This document shows positions 1-14,609 of a DNA stretch of 64,000 nt, piece after piece. The position numbers were made by a program, and so were the translations under genes. How positions within the stretch are numbered: the first letter of the stretch is position 1; the number at the start of each line of letters is the position of its first letter. The DNA lies in NCBI GenBank assembly GCA_020466095.1, contig CM035807.1:19569985-19633984 (forward strand), in the 5' to 3' direction. The notes under the pieces were generated by a model. That model was given only the letters and a program-made list of their open reading frames with translations. It made no database searches and was not told the DNA's origin. This DNA comes from Chlorops oryzae (taxonomy: Eukaryota > Arthropoda > Insecta > Diptera > Chloropidae).

Positions 1-3000
1 TGGTATTAAGTTGTGTGAAATCCAAAAGCTTAATATTAATTTTGTTTTTTAATTCCATAGAAAATTTCTCCAAATCTTAGGCATCTTACATGTAATCTTT
101 TTTTTTTTTTTTTTTTGTCTTTCAATTCATATAAATTGACGGGGGAATCTTACCTAATGAATAGTGATAAATATCAAAACCTTTTCATCTCTAATATTCG
201 TATGAAATGAAACCCGAAGACCTCATTAAGGTAGGAAATCGTTTTTCATTAGAAAAATATAATTTCACCCGGAAAACATAAGCATAAAGATAGCCGTTTG
301 TATACATATCCATAGGCATATATTCTCGCAGCCCTCTCGGATTGAATCGTCTTTGGACTAATTTGAAGTCATGTTCTAAGCTCGGCAACAATTCCAATTA
401 CACATGATGTCGGCTTAACTGAAATTACAAGAATTTTCCGGTTTTCTCGTACTTTTCCATTGTCGACAATGAAGCTGTTTCCGTCTTACTAATTTTCATT
501 TATTTATTTGTTTTGTGCAGTTTTTTTTTTTTATTGTTCAAACCGGAAACTTTTTTAAGACCGTATCAAATAATTTTTGGAGCATCAGAATTCGTTAAAG
601 CGTAATAAAAGCAGGAAATATGTAAACGGAGCACAAACAACAACTTATTATAAAATCATAAAAAAAAAGAATTTCTCCATTCCATTTGAGTGCTGAGGAA
701 AATGCTAATGGCTCGATTTGAATGCGCTCAGTGGCACTGATTTGAGACAAAAAAACGAAAGAAAAAAACTAGAAAAGACAGAAGAAAAAATGAAGAAGAA
801 AAAAAAGAGTTATACGCGCTCCAAATTTCATGGAAAATCATAAGAAAAAGAGGGGGGAAATGTAACAGAAACAACGCGAAACAGTAGCAGCAATAAATCC
901 GACACAAAGCCGAGGGAAACAAGAAGAAAAACAAAAAACATAATACGAAAAGAATAACAACGAAGAAAGCAGAAAGGCAGAAAAGCTGAAATTGGTCTGG
1001 TCTGGTCTCGGAGATGGCAGAAGCGTAAACAAAAGTATAACTTGCAAGAAGAAAACTTAATCGGAACGATACTAATCTCAAAGAATGCATAACAAATTGC
1101 AGCCGCAGTTAAGTTAATAGAAAAGTTCGGTTAAGAGATTAAGTTGGTAAGACAATGTAAGCGGAGTCTTTGATAGCAATCAATTGTTGTGGGGCTTTTG
1201 TGCTCAGTCTTTCGTACTCGCATACTTACATATATGTGGACATACTAAAATTGTCTGTGTGCGAGTGTGTGTGTGTGTGAGAGTGAGAGGAGGAGGAAAT
1301 AGCCTTAGATATATCGATCAACGGCGCTTTCGGAAAGTGTTTTGAGCTTTCCAAAGTCAAGCTTATCATATACAATTTGTATACGTTTGGCTGCAACAAA
1401 TTACGCTCAGATTGAAAAATTAGTCACGCTTTTGAACTGCTTTTTTCTCTCGCTCTATATATTATATATCTCCTCTCTCTCTCTCTAAATTTCTGCCTTT
1501 GTTAATTTCATTTCGAAGCTTGAGGATCTGCGATAAGAAATCTTTAATTTTTCCATATTTTTAATCAAAACTCTTGACTGAAATATTTTTTCTCTTCTCT
1601 CGTTTCAGGTAAATCAAATATCCAAATCGCATATCATTTCAGTGAGCCCTGGTGTAAAAAAAAACATCGGTATTTTTTATCCCTATAGCAGAGTTTAACA
1701 TACTTCATGGCCAGCAAAGCTGACAACCAATAGATATCACTGATAAAAATGGCTATAAACGCGTAAAGCTATTTGGGATACAGTCTTTTTAATATTGAAC
1801 TTAGTAATCACTTTATTCAAATTCAAATTGTTCAAGTATCCACCAGGGATAAATGATCCTGAAGCTCCTAGTCTTGTCCTAATAGAATATCTGTGGTTCC
1901 CTGATGGCTTTCAGTGACATAACACCGGCGGCCGGGGAACAGTAAGAAAAGTCGATATGCAGTGGACCTCCTGAAAACCTTTTGCGAGGTAGTGTCGAAC
2001 TATGGAATTTGTCAGATTATAGAGTACTGCCTAGGACCCCCTATAGTACGGAGTTTTTTACAAAAGAGTTCCTCGTTATGCGGCAATTACAAATCCAATG
2101 ATAAGATTCTGCATGTTACACCCTAAAGTAAAAATTTCGAATCGATTTTCACGACACGCCCTGAATACTATAGATAAATGTGAGATAACAGTGGGTGACG
2201 TATTAGCCAGGGACCGGATTATCGGGGGTCTAGTGCAGTGTCACAAAGAAAAGCAAAAAAAGAAATACCAGAACGTTTCTACTCTACTTCCTACCCGTTT
2301 ATATCCCGACCTATGCCAGGATTCGCTTTTCTTGATTCAGCTATGTGCCCCTTTCAATCTAATTCAGACATCCGGGATACTTCTTATCACTTGTAATAAA
2401 TCTGCTTTTAAGGTATAAATCTATCAATTTTTAGGTCCCTTCGGTCTTCTTCCTGGAAGTTCAAATATCAAGGTTTTTTTTTTGTTTTGCTATCGTGGTT
2501 TCTTTGCATCGTTGCACACGTCCATATCAACGGAGATCATGACATTTATAGTATAGACCATATCATTATCATGATAGGGCACTTGAGAGAGGAACGTCAA
2601 TAAAGCATTGTATTTTTTTATAATCATTTAGGTAGTATTTGTTCCTGTGCTTAGTCTAGCCAGTGTGGACCAATCTAGGTTCTGCCACTTAAAATAAAAG
2701 CACAACAAATTCTAGTGATAATACAACCCTGCTTGGGTGATTATTTTACTTCATAAATATAAGGAAATCGAGACTCTCATCTTCAAAATATAGAGAGTTC
2801 TGGTAGTCTATTAGGAAGAAATTATGAATTATAGCAGATTTAGGTGTAACAATAAGCTTCTTAGTTGATTAATTACCTTCGAAATATAAGGTAAAAATTC
2901 TTTGCCAAACCATCCACAATGAAGAATCCATAAACAGGAAACTCGGACTGATGGGTCCAAAAGCAGAGCTTTCGCATTCCCCGATGACAGTCGCAAACAG

Positions 3001-4885
3001 ATAGTAGATTCAGATGGTAAAGATCTTGAATAGCAAAATCGACGTTAATTCTTCCATTTGTGGACAACTAATAGGTACGTTTTGCGACGCGGCATTAATG
3101 AAACAAACAGCAAAAAGATCAACAACAACAACAAAAACAACCCATTAATTTCTTAGAAAGTGGACGTGTTGATCGAGCCAAAACCTTTCTATGTATGATG
3201 AATTTCATAAATGAATAATAAAATAAAAACCCGACGATTCAAGCTCGATCCATTAGAAGGCATCGAACAATAAAAACACCCATTTTTACACATTTTAATT
3301 ACCTTCGATTGTTGTTGCTGCCCATTTCTACTATGGGCCTTTAAGGCAACAAATGAATGCTACTAAAGACACCGCTATAAAAATTGCTTTTAGCCATAGC
3401 CTTCTTAATACGCATCAATCTAATAAACTTCCCAATAAAAGTGATGTACAATTTTCATACATTTTTTTCTACATGCTAAAATGGACTTTTAATTTATTAG
3501 AGTATTCTTTATGATATTTGATTTTTATGAAGAAGATCGATTTCATGTAAAAACAAAATGATTGCTAACCCTCTTCAGCTATAAAAGGTAGCAATTGTCC
3601 AGCAATCGCCCAGCCGGACTTGAACAAAAAATCAAATTTCACGCCAATTACGTTACGAAAACAAAAACATAAGCAAAAAAGAACCAAATAAATTTAAAAA
3701 AAAAACACAGAATCCAAGGGAAGCAAGAAAAAAATTTGAGCTATTTGTAATTCAATGCTAAAGCTGATATAGCTCAAAGAAAAAGAGGTTAAAAGAAATA
3801 AATAACAAAAAAAAAAAAATAAAAAATCTTAAGATGAAGTCAAAGATTTTATAAGAAAAAGTAACCGACGCCAAACATTTCTTCGAATTTTCCACTCTTG
3901 CGCCTTTGCCTAATAAAGCACGTCATTTTGATTTTTGTACACGATTTCACGATCTCCAAGATGTTATAAAAAGAAGCTGCCGGAAAGCAGCGGCAGCAGC
4001 ACCAACAATAGCGATGAATCGAATGCGTCTATAACTTACCAAACTTCTTGATTTTGGTACAACAAAGAAGAAAGAAAGAAGGAAGGAACGAAAAAAAAAA
4101 AGTCCGCTTGATTAGACCCAAGCCCAATCGAAGCACAGTGGAGAAGAACTAGCGAAAAATAGCTATAAACGATGAGGATCTCTCGAGATATGATGCTACT
4201 CTCGCTGCCACTGTGCTTATCATCGAGATAAGCCATGACGCTGCCATGGGGAGATCAAATCATATTTGCGGCGGCGTCAGTTGGAAATTAAATTGCAATG
4301 AAATTTGTTGCTTTTTTCTGCCGACCAACTTTCATTGTAAGTAGCTTTGGAAAGTTTGAGGTAGCCCCGATGGGGCCATATGGGGGTTAACGCGTTTGGA
4401 AATCTAAAACCTTTTATGATGCAAATGCAAGAGCTACTTTGATGTAGCTAAATGGTCGAATAAGCGGAATAGCAACGCTGACTTGGCGAGGAGTAGGCGT
4501 TGAATGATTGTGTTTAAAATTGTATGTACACCTAGGTACATACATATAATATTTTGGGGGAAAATTAATGGAGCGGAGATTAATAAACGTTAAAGAGTTG
4601 AAGTTTTATGTTTGGGGTCGTCTGATGGGTTTAATTTATATACATTTTTTTTCGATTTGAGAATTTTTTAATTATTTTAACTGCGATCAAATTGTGTGGA
4701 AAATTCCTTTTTAATCATTTGCTTTTAATGAATTGGTCGAAGAAGCTATTGCTTCTTATGCGGGTCCTAGACCAATGAGCAATAGATATGGTCTCGAATT
4801 GATTGGGAGGCTTTTGATAAGTGTAAGCAACAGTTGGTCGTATGAAGAACATAAAAAATTAACATAAAAAAAATAGAAATACTAT
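1..4885. other. Non-coding DNA, no gene seen
   Basis: No open frame here reads like a conserved protein; the longest frames are low-complexity T-rich or A-rich shadows. Visible content is homopolymer tracts (about 100-118, 519-533), a GT/GA microsatellite at about 1258-1292, and a CT-rich run at about 1445-1488. It may be intron or upstream DNA of the polymerase gene that becomes visible at 26006, but nothing in the sequence proves it. Confidence 0.5.
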
Positions 4886-5304
4886 CCCTGCAGTAATGAG
4901 CCGGTCAATTTCATAAGAAGGACAAGCCTTTGACCGGTCCCAATACTACCGGCTATATAATGGCAGTTCGCTCCATCAAATTCGGATAGTCGGTGGTCGG
5001 TAATAAACGGGTTGGGTTAAGCCAGTCCTTTAAATGACACTTTCATCAAATTAGAATTTATATAAGAAATTTGTTTTTTATTTTCCATATTTGACTAGCC
5101 TAAATCCAGAAAAAACTACGACAATTGACCCGAAATAAACTGACCTACAAATAGCCGTTTTGCGGACTAGTCCTTCTCCAATGACAGGCCCATGTTAAAA
5201 AGGTCAGTTGAATACATTAGAAGTGAATTTATGAGGGGACTAATACTGGTAACATGAGCGACTGACCGAAGGCCACACTTGGGTCAGTCCATATTACTGC
5301 AGGG
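4886..5304. mobile_element. Dispersed 0.4-kb inverted-repeat element, copy 1
   Basis: The unit starts CCCTGCAGTAATGAGCCGG and ends in the inverted terminus ATTACTGCAGGG. A second copy in the same orientation lies at 14610-15004, with long stretches of near identity (for example GGACTAGTCCTTCTCCAATG and ACACTTGGGTCAGTCCATAT). It has no open frame, so it is a non-autonomous DNA element. Flanks are AT on both sides, which could be a 2-bp duplication, but the superfamily is not resolved. Confidence 0.75.
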
Positions 5305-5699
5305 ATGATTATTTATTAGAACAAGGGGAGCTACCAGAAATTCTCAAGTTCAGCACCTAAAAGTTGAATAATAATATTCAAAATTATATTCATTCTTTAT
5401 AGAAGCTCCACTTTTGAACATCCCTAGCAAGACTTTAACATTTGCATAAGTTTTCTTTCATCTGATACTAAGCCCCTTAATAAGGGCTTGAAATATATTT
5501 TGAAAAAATTGAATAGCTCTAATTTAAATATACAATCCCCCGTTAATTTTTTCTACGGTAGTTTATCTCCGTAAAAAAATGGAAGTATTCTAAGCGCTTA
5601 TAAAATGAAGAGTCATCTCCCATGTGATTAAGGAACCATTAAAATAAATAACATCGACCTACCGTGGACCAACATTTTTGATACCTTGGGTCGACACTT

Positions 5700-6225
5700 T
5701 CTGTTGATAGGACGGCCGCTCGTGAAGTTTCTGAGAGATTAAGACTGCGTGGCTAAAGTGGTGTTCAACGAATGGAGTTATGTGCGATAAAAAAGATAAG
5801 CGACCGCTTAAAATCCAAAATTTACCGCACAGTCATCAGGCCTGTCGCTCTTTATAGCTCTGAGTGTCTACCCTTAACGAAAATAGCAGAAAGAAGATTA
5901 AGTGTTATGGAAAGAAAGATGCTTCGCTGGATATCCGGACTGACACGTCTTGATCATGTTCCAAACTTGGACGTTCGTAGGCGTTATGGAGTTGCTTCAA
6001 TTATAGGGAAAATGCGGGAAGCAAGGCTACGCTGGTATGGACACGTCCTCAGAGCAAATGAGGACAACTTGGCAAAAAAAGGGCTACACGCTAAAAGTAC
6101 AAGGTTGGATGGACACAATTACATGGGACCTCGAGGCTGTAGGACTTACCGCGGAGGATGCAAATGAAGGAACCCGGAACAGACCGGGTTATTTAAAAAC
6201 ATCAAAAGAAGGAGAAGAATAAAAG
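5700..6225 (+). pseudogene. RTE-clade non-LTR retrotransposon fragment, C-terminal end
   Basis: The frame from 5772 reads LKSKIYRTVIRPVALYSSEC, then RRLSVMERKMLRWISG and ARLRWYGHVLRA. This is the characteristic segment after the reverse transcriptase domain of RTE/BovB-like elements, ending in a WMDTI-type motif near 6106. The frame is broken at least twice. Upstream sequence at about 5744-5790 continues the protein in another frame (TAWLKW), and the downstream motif WDLEAVGLTAEDA lies in the frame starting at 6037. It is 5'-truncated, as is usual for these elements. It is dead and unrelated to host genes nearby. Confidence 0.85.
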
Positions 6226-9200
6226 GAAGAATATGACGACTTTTGCTTAAAGAAGTTCGGAATTCTTACTCCTTGATATTCTCGTCCCAGTGTGTATCGC
6301 ATGGGGGAATTTTGTTCAATTCCGCAGGGGAAAATTCCCTGGGAATATTTAGAATCGGGCTGTTACTATTCGGAAGCATATTTTTGTGGGTCAGCCTCTC
6401 AAGTTCTTTACAAAAAAGCTTAGGAACCTTTTCTCTTCTAAACCTATTTTATTTTTTTCTATATTTTCAAATTATTTTTAACTATACTCTTATATTTTTT
6501 TAAAGAAGTCTTCTTCTATGAGACATTTCTTCCAATAGAACAATCATTAAGTTCTTAATGGGACTAGAATTTTCTCCTAAAGTTTTCCTCTTGATTATGT
6601 CGCCACTTTTAGCAGTGGCTGGTTAAAGTGTTGTGAGACCCAGGCGGATTAAATTGGAATGGTGCCTCCTTAATTTAAGTCGACTTCATTCAAAACCGAT
6701 TTCTTAATATTTTGATCATATCTTTCAATTGGTCGCTCGGGCGCTTTTGACTGTAAGGGCTTAGGCCTATGGCCCTAGCTACCTTCTACCTTAATCCTTT
6801 ATTGAATATTTAAGAGCCTATTAACCACCCTTTGATCATTGTATTACCTTGTGAATACACGAATCGGTGAATTTCGGACTCGAACGCAATGGAAGATCTA
6901 ACCAGAGCGTCCTCGATCGGTGGCAGGTCTATGACGGAGGTTCTTCAATGATATCAGGCCCACTTTATCTTATGTTCTATAGCATTTTCTCTACAATAGA
7001 TAGTGCTGGACGAAAACAGATATACCGCTAAACAATCGGCCGATATCGGCCCTATTAGTGAAAACAGGAGACACGACTAAAAGGTAGATGTTGGCGGTTA
7101 CGTAGAGAGGCTATTTGAAGCACATCATTCATCATGGTATACACTGAGCGAACTTAACCATGATTTTTTTTTAAAGGGCGAATTGTTATTCACAGTCCTT
7201 TTGATTTTCGAGCAGATCACAAATTTCAAAAGAAAAATGGTTGAGTTAACAACATTTTTGGTTGATTTAAAAGGAAATATGTTTAATTACATTTCTTTTC
7301 GTTCGTTATAATTCTCATTTGTTTTATAAAATAGGACATATAAGATATGTAATCATCTTAGAACTTTTTAAGCATTGCGAAAGCAGTCACGACAACGGAG
7401 TGACAAAATCGGATGAAGTCCATCCGATGGCTATTTTCGAGGTTATGTTCAGCAGAGGGCTCTGTGGTCATTTGCTTTGAACGTTAATTAAATTTGTTTT
7501 GACATTTTTAAATTTAAATCCATTTTTGAAAACTATCATTTCAATTCAACCTGAAATATGATTGATTCAAAAGGGAAATCTGTATTTTTTCCAACAAGAA
7601 AAATTGTTCAAATAAAAAAATTCCTTGTTGAAGCCCTTTTGTATGTTTTTCCTTTTGATTTAACCAGTTTTCTGGTTGATTTTATTCTCTGTGTAGATTT
7701 TAACATACCGATCAAAAGAAAAAATATAGACTTGCCTTTAAATTTTCAATTTAACAACCACTACTCTTAATAACTCTATTGAGCTCTTCTAAAGTAATCA
7801 GCTATTTTTAAAATGTCCAATCGACTGACACTTTCCAATTAAAAAATAACAATAACAACAGCAGGAGCAGGAGCAGCAAAAAGTCATATCCTTCATAAAA
7901 CTTACGAGTGTTGACATACAACTTCGCCAGCCATCGCTATCATAATCGGGTATTTTCATGGCAACATGAAAAATGACAAGACTTTAATGAAAAATCACAC
8001 TCGGCAAGGCGCAAAATAAAACTGCGAAAAACCACATCAGACCACAAGGCAAGGAAAATGGAATGAATAAAAAATAGAAAAATAAAAATATAAAATTGCA
8101 AAATGCTTTATATGCTGTCGTTCTATAAATAATATTCAATAAATCAGCGTTAAGAAAACCAGCAGCCATAGCAAAAGCAAAGCAGTAAAAGAGCATCAAA
8201 AAAAAAAAAGGAAGAAGGAAAAAAAATTCTTTCTTCCTGTCACAATATGATACAAAATCTGGCGACACTACATATAACGCGAATTCTTCGACAGTAGGCA
8301 GAGGACCAACAACCAACCGACTTAAGCACATGAATTTTTAACTCTTATCTATAAGCCTATGTTATAAGTCACAAATAAATGACTTGGAAAACAATGGACA
8401 TGTCCATCTCCAGCTAGGCGACATAGCCATTGAAACAACTTACAAAATTGACGTTTGTGTCCCTGGCATCACCATCATAATCATCATCCTCATCGTGATC
8501 ATTGTGATCATCGTCATCAGTGGCAACATTTAGCATTCAACATTCGCATCAACAGCAGCGACAGCAAAAATAACGACAACAATATTCAATAGCATCCGTC
8601 AACGATCGCTCCACCATTTCGGATTCGTACTCGTACTCGCCCTCGTCCTCTTCGTCATCCTCATTCTCATTCTCATCCCCGTTCGCGTCAAGTCAAGTCA
8701 ACCCAAGTCAAGTCGAGTCAATTCAATTCTACTCGAATCGTGGCGTTGTAACTCGTGCATTTCATCATCATCATGATCGCCATCATCAGCTGCATTGCAT
8801 CGCGATGATCATTAAAATTGTTGTCATCATTAACAGCGAAGGACAGCAATAACATCACCATCATCATCTTACCATCAAGAAGGAACATTTCATCAACGAA
8901 GAGACGGCGACGATGACAACGACGACGACAAAGACATTGCACGCTCGTTTGAGCCGCATATCACTTCCCAAGAAATCCACTCCGTCGCCGCCGTCGCCGC
9001 CATCGCTGTTCTTGTGGTTGTTGTTGTTGTCGCCATCCAAGTATTCATCTATTTTTTCCAACATCCATTTATTTATCCATTGAACGCTTCATTTGTGCGC
9101 TTAAAAGCCGCATTCGAGCGAGTTGGCCAAAGACAGTTAAACGCTTTTTAAGCGGCTCAACATCCGCCAGCCCATGCATTTGAATACGATTAGCTGCACT

Positions 9201-11689
9201 TACGCCTCTTTTGAGGAATATATGTTAAGAGTTGAGCTTTAATTTGGTATTGTTAACCTACCTCCGTCGTCAAGTAGAGCGAGCGGCATTTTTGTGTACG
9301 AGCTCCTTTTGTTTTGTTTGGGTTTTTTATTGTTTTTTTTTTTTGTTGCTTTTCTTTGTAGGACGGTGGATCCTGTCATGTAAATGTCGAAGATGAAACG
9401 TTCGTGAAATATGTTTTAATTGCGATTTTATGGTCTGATTGGATTACATGGCGGAGGAGGCTTTCCCGAAAATAGTTCCTCCTTAGATGGTGATTTGTGT
9501 TATAATCTATTTCATTTTTTTTTTTTTTGCCAGTATGCAATCGGCATTGTTAATTTGAATCGTGCTCTAAGCCTTCGAAAGGAGGGTGTTATGGGCGTAG
9601 TAAGACATGTTATGATTAAAGAATATTCTTTGGACTAATGCCTTATGCATGGGCGTTATTAAAAGTTGGTATATCAAAGCCTCACTACAACTGGAAGCCA
9701 TGATTATTTGATGATGAATTTTTTATAAAATATTATAAAGCTTATAAATCAAAAGGTTCTTGTAATGAATATTGATAATTTTTTAAAATTTAATCCTTTC
9801 ACTAGAATGGACATGTGTCCCAATAGAAATATTTTGATTTCCAAAATATTTAATAAAAAAATTGTTGTACGACTTCTAGATGGTTTTTAAATACAATGTA
9901 CTTCTCTAAGAATGACTGTGACAAAATTGCCAATTAAAACTTTCGAGCATTCGCTTGAAAAATGTGTCGGTTGAAGAGGGTCGCCCGCTTCAGAGGAGTG
10001 ACCGCAAAGAGAGAATACACTGTATTTCATTACAAACCCAGCCGGAAATGTGTACGGTAGGTGCTCGAACATGTGCATAGCCCAAAGTATGATGGGTACA
10101 GCACGCTGCTAATATACGGGGCCTGTCCACTTTTCCTAATACATGTCCTAGGATGTGTCGTGGTGTGAAAACTGGGTTCACTGTGTATAGCATTGGTATA
10201 TTGAAATAATAAAAAAAAAATACCGGCTTCGCTCGCTTCGTTCCATACACAAGCTATATATACCGGGTGTATGGAATAGTACACAGCTTGCGAAATAATT
10301 TGAAAGTAAGATTTGTTCTTATGTTGACCTATCTACTTCTTCAAACACTTTGTGCACATACACCGAAACACCCGGCTGGGAATATGAGAGACTCTTTAAA
10401 AAGGTTAGTTTGCTGATGGGATCTCCTTCTCTTCTTTATTTTTCTTAAATCGCAGTCGAAACACAGATCTACTATACCTACTCATGAGTATCATCAAAAA
10501 TTCATCTTTATTGAGACCATTGACCCATGCCTTAGACCCAACAATGCTTGATCTTCTTATGGGTACATTAATCCCTCTTAACTTTGAGCGCTCTTATGGT
10601 ATTCTGCTGTACGAAATTTAAAGAAAAACTGAGCCCCATTTTCCAGGGGAAAAAAAGCCAAAAAGCATCCATTTAAATTCCAATTAGAAACTTTCGAATT
10701 AACCGCCTTCATAAAATGCTAACTTTTACGCTTTTATGATACCAATTATTCCGCGAAACATACCCAAATAAAGTGATGTTAACGATGCCTCAATTATGCC
10801 ATGAATAATAAAAAATATTTTATTTATAAATTAATTCATACACTAACGTTATTCGCAATTGAAGTGTTTATTTTTGTTTTGCTTCTTCTCCTTTTAAGGC
10901 ATCACAAAAATAGCGAATTTTTTTTTTTTAAATTTTTTTTTTTTATAAATTTCTTAATTACACTCTTGTCTAAATAATAAACTTCCAAATAATAAGGCCA
11001 CACTTGGTGTTAAGATTGAAAGCATCTTTGATCAAGCGCTTAATAGTTTCACCAAATGGAGGAATATGTTAGGAAACTAGAAAATACTTTATTTTAACAT
11101 TGTTTGAAGTTTCCGGAACTCCGAACTGCTAAAACTTCATTTAAGCAGACCGTTCATTATAAACTTTAAAAAAGAATTAATGTTGAATCACATTTGCTGT
11201 TCGCTGCTTAAGTCTTTCGTTTTGAACCATCGCCACGCTTCTCGCATTGATATTGCTTGCTTCCCCACTTACTGCTTTCGCAAGCATTAAATTGTTCTTT
11301 ATACCCTCATGTCCTTGTTATAATTAATTAAACTGCATACATCACATTATGACATTAATGATTTGTATATCATTAAATCTTTTACAACAAATCGCTCAGA
11401 GTCCGACAACGTTTTGCCGAAGGAATTACTGCATTTAAACAACAACGTTGGGTGGTATTCATGGATGGATGGATGGTAAAAGACAACAGCGTTTAGCTAG
11501 AAATGATAGCAACAAAAAAAGAAAATAACAAAAGCAAATGCAACAACAACAAAAAACAAACAGCAAGAAGAATAAAAATAGTAACGAAAGTCTAAAGCCA
11601 AACATGCGCTTAAGTCGTGTAATGCAAATTATATGACATAATCTCGTTGTTGTTGCTTTTGTTGTGGTTGCTGCTTATACTGCTGCTGC

Positions 11690-11723
<34 letters not shown>

Positions 11724-14310
11724 AACATATGAGTTCAGCACGGCGATCGAAGATCGAGAAGAGTTTAAAGGAAAAGCAACAACGCCAGCCGACCGAGATG
11801 ATCGTAAATCTTCAGCATCAGCATCAGCGTCATCGTCAGCGGCAGATCCTCGCATTGAATTGGTAACTGCCGCGTTGATGTGATGTAAATAAATGTATCT
11901 AAAATACTTAAATGCACGGATGCATCTATATATGCATATATAGATACATATATGTGTGTGTGTGTGGAGTGTATTCGTGATTGTATGTTTTATGCAGTTT
12001 TTATATGCGATAAAAAGCAATTTGTTGTTGGTTTTTTTTTTTTTTTTTTTATTCTTATATTTTTTTTATATCGTTTTGCTGCTTCCTTCGCCATTGCACT
12101 CGATAATTTTGCATGCGAAATGTGCTATTTTTATTTATTTTTTTTAGTCTTCATATATTTTTTTTTTTTTTTTTTGTGTACCCTCGCCATACCCATGCGG
12201 GTAAGGAAATTTATTTGAACTACGAAGGCGATTGTTCTAATCTAATGTACGGCCTGAAATGGTTATAAAAACACATTAGTCCAATGGACTAACTTTGCTA
12301 GGCGAGCATCGAAATCTTGGCCTTACCAAAAAAAAAAAAAAAAAAAAAAAAAATCGAGATAGTCAACGGACTCACAACTGCTGCAACAACAATAACAACA
12401 GTAAGAACAAACACTGTTATTAGATGTCAAGGAAGAAGTAAATCGCCAAAGACAAGAACGAACGGCGGAGGATCGGAGCGAGCCAAGCGAACTAAGCGAG
12501 CGAGCGAGCGAACAAACAAACAGCGACAATGATGGCGATGGCGACGATCCTAATCTCATCACAGCGATCGCCAAAACAGCGAAATCAACTTTTATACCGT
12601 CCAAACTTCAAGGAGTGCCTACTCGCCCATATCTTCTTTAGTTTAATATTTGGTTGTTGTTTTTGTTATTGTTGTTGTTGCTTTCATTTTGCTTCCTCTC
12701 GTGCCGAAAGTTCCTTTCTTCTAAGAAAACCAAAAAAAAAAAAAAAAAAAAACGTCCGTCTTGGATTAAAGTGTTTAACTGGTTGGGACGGACTTTCGGT
12801 TTGTTATTTGTATACTCGACTCTGACTTCGACTGCATCCTGACCAAGTCGCTTTAGCCCCCATGATAATGACAATGATAATCATGATGGTGTTGTTTTTG
12901 TTGTTGTTGTTTTTGCTTTAGCCGTTGCTGCAGGAAACATTCATATAAAAAGTACTCATTGTGCGGGATAAATCTTTTGCTCTTTTTCGGGATATCTTCA
13001 TGAACGTATCTAGTCTTGAGCAAGCTAATGGCGACTTTACAAGAACTCTTAAAGTGGCCAAGCGACAAAAGGAAAAATGAACAAACAAAACAAACGGGCA
13101 ACAACAATACCAGCAACAAAAACAAAATAGGAGAAAAATAAACCCAGTCACGGTTCGTGTTGTGTCCGATCACTCGATTTTCCTATGATATTATGAGTAA
13201 ATGCGTGGAAAGCCATTATAAACCGAACTGACTGAGTGAGTGAGGCTTGGCGTTTAAGGCTTTTGTTTTTCACCTTTTTTGGGTAAAGGCCTTTTTAGCA
13301 GGAATTAAGTCTATAATTTAGTAGTATGAACAAAATAAAAAAAAATATATTTAAAAAAATGGCAATCTCTTTTGGCCATCTTTGAAAACACTTTACTTTT
13401 TATTTTTAGCTCGTTTGCCTTCCTAGGTGGACTCATTTTTTTCCTCTTTTTTTTTTTTTTTTGTATTGCAAATTAATTTTGTTTCCAATTCTCTTCCTTT
13501 ATATTTTCTTCGTTTTTTTTTTTCAATTTTATAATGCTGATCTCATATCTTGTTGTCGCTCTTTTCTGCATCGGATTATTATCAGTAATCAGCTCGTAAT
13601 TCGCGTAATTATGACATTTAACTTGACTGGCAGGTGATTTTCGTTGCTGTTGTTGCGCGTTGCGGTTTCAAGGATCCGTTAAAGGTGCTTTGTATTTGTA
13701 GTCGATCGATTTTTAAATCAGATAAAAAGCTTACTTCGTCATTTTCGTGCGTTAGAAGCTCTTATGCTTGAGATAAATGTTTAAAAATTAATCTTTTTGA
13801 GCGGCTAATAAGCTTCCTTTCGATTGTTAATGGCGTTTAGCTGTATAAGCGTGCTTGGGATTTGTCAACTGGGTAAAAAAGTAAAATACAATGGCTCGAT
13901 TGACAGCTGAATCAGATTCGAGAGATATTTATTAGCACATTTATAGACGAGAAGCTACATAGATCGAACGGGGGGAAAAACCACACAGTGGCTGAATGAG
14001 AAATTGAACTTGATTAAAGTTGGAGATATCGAAAAGAATAAAAAACTTATATTAAGATGCAATTAGATAAAGATTAACGAACTGATATCTCACTACTGTT
14101 TTCATGTTATTGTTATTTTTATTATTATTATTATTGTATCATGTTCAAGTTGATCTTCCGTACCGTAAACTGATCAATGAAGTGCCCGAATCTGTATGAA
14201 AGTCGATTTTGACAAATTAAGGTAGGATTCTGATAACTCTATCGTTAAAATCATATGATCCTCATCTCAGTGGACTTATGAAGTTGAAAGAATATACTCG
14301 TAAATTGGAT
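6226..14310. other. Non-coding DNA with simple repeats
   Basis: No credible exon was found. Content includes an AAGTC-type pentamer run near 8690-8735, ATC/ATG trinucleotide-rich DNA at about 8460-8880 and 12855-12890, a GTT array at 11690-11723, a GT run at 11950-11967, long T and A tracts (12030-12050, 12328-12353, 12731-12751), and an A-rich region near 13335. The open frames reported over the trinucleotide arrays (poly-Asn, poly-Leu) are artefacts of repeat periodicity. Confidence 0.55.
11690..11723. repeat. GTT trinucleotide microsatellite
   Basis: About eleven uninterrupted GTT units follow a CTG-rich stretch. The frame over it encodes poly-Leu on the + strand and poly-Asn on the - strand, neither with any flanking conserved sequence. 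Confidence 0.9.
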
Positions 14311-14536
14311 ATCGCACCCTTGCTACTAAATCGGCACAATTCAAAAATTCGCATTTCTCGAACAATCATTCAATCTCTTGAAACTTGTATAAAATAATTT
14401 ATTTTTCTACATTTATATTATTTTTAATCGACTAGTGAATCACTCAATATAAGCTGGGTTTCTTCCAGAAAATCGTAAAAAAAAATTGATTAAAAACTTT
14501 TGAATTGTGCCGGTTTAGAAGCAAGGGTGCGATATT
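14309..14536. mobile_element. MITE, family with CGCACC termini, copy A
   Basis: Long terminal inverted repeats: the left end reads ATCGCACCCTTGCTACTAAA then CGGCACAATTCAAAA, and the right end is its reverse complement with a few changes. An inverted copy of the same family is at 21064-21346. ATAT flanks both ends in both copies, so the exact boundary and target duplication are ambiguous. There is no coding capacity. Confidence 0.8.
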
Positions 14537-14609
14537 AATTTAAAAGGAGAACTTTCGGTCGTCGAATGAAAAAAATGATCGAGCATATTTAAAGGATCAA
14601 TAAACCCTA

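Noticed and set aside
8440..9070. Possible acidic or His-rich coding region with ATC/GAC codon runs
   Set aside because: Trinucleotide-biased simple sequence; all frames are repetitive and none has conserved segments or splice logic.
11610..12020. Poly-Asn and poly-Leu frames on the two strands
   Set aside because: Both are translations of the same GTT array with unrelated flanks.
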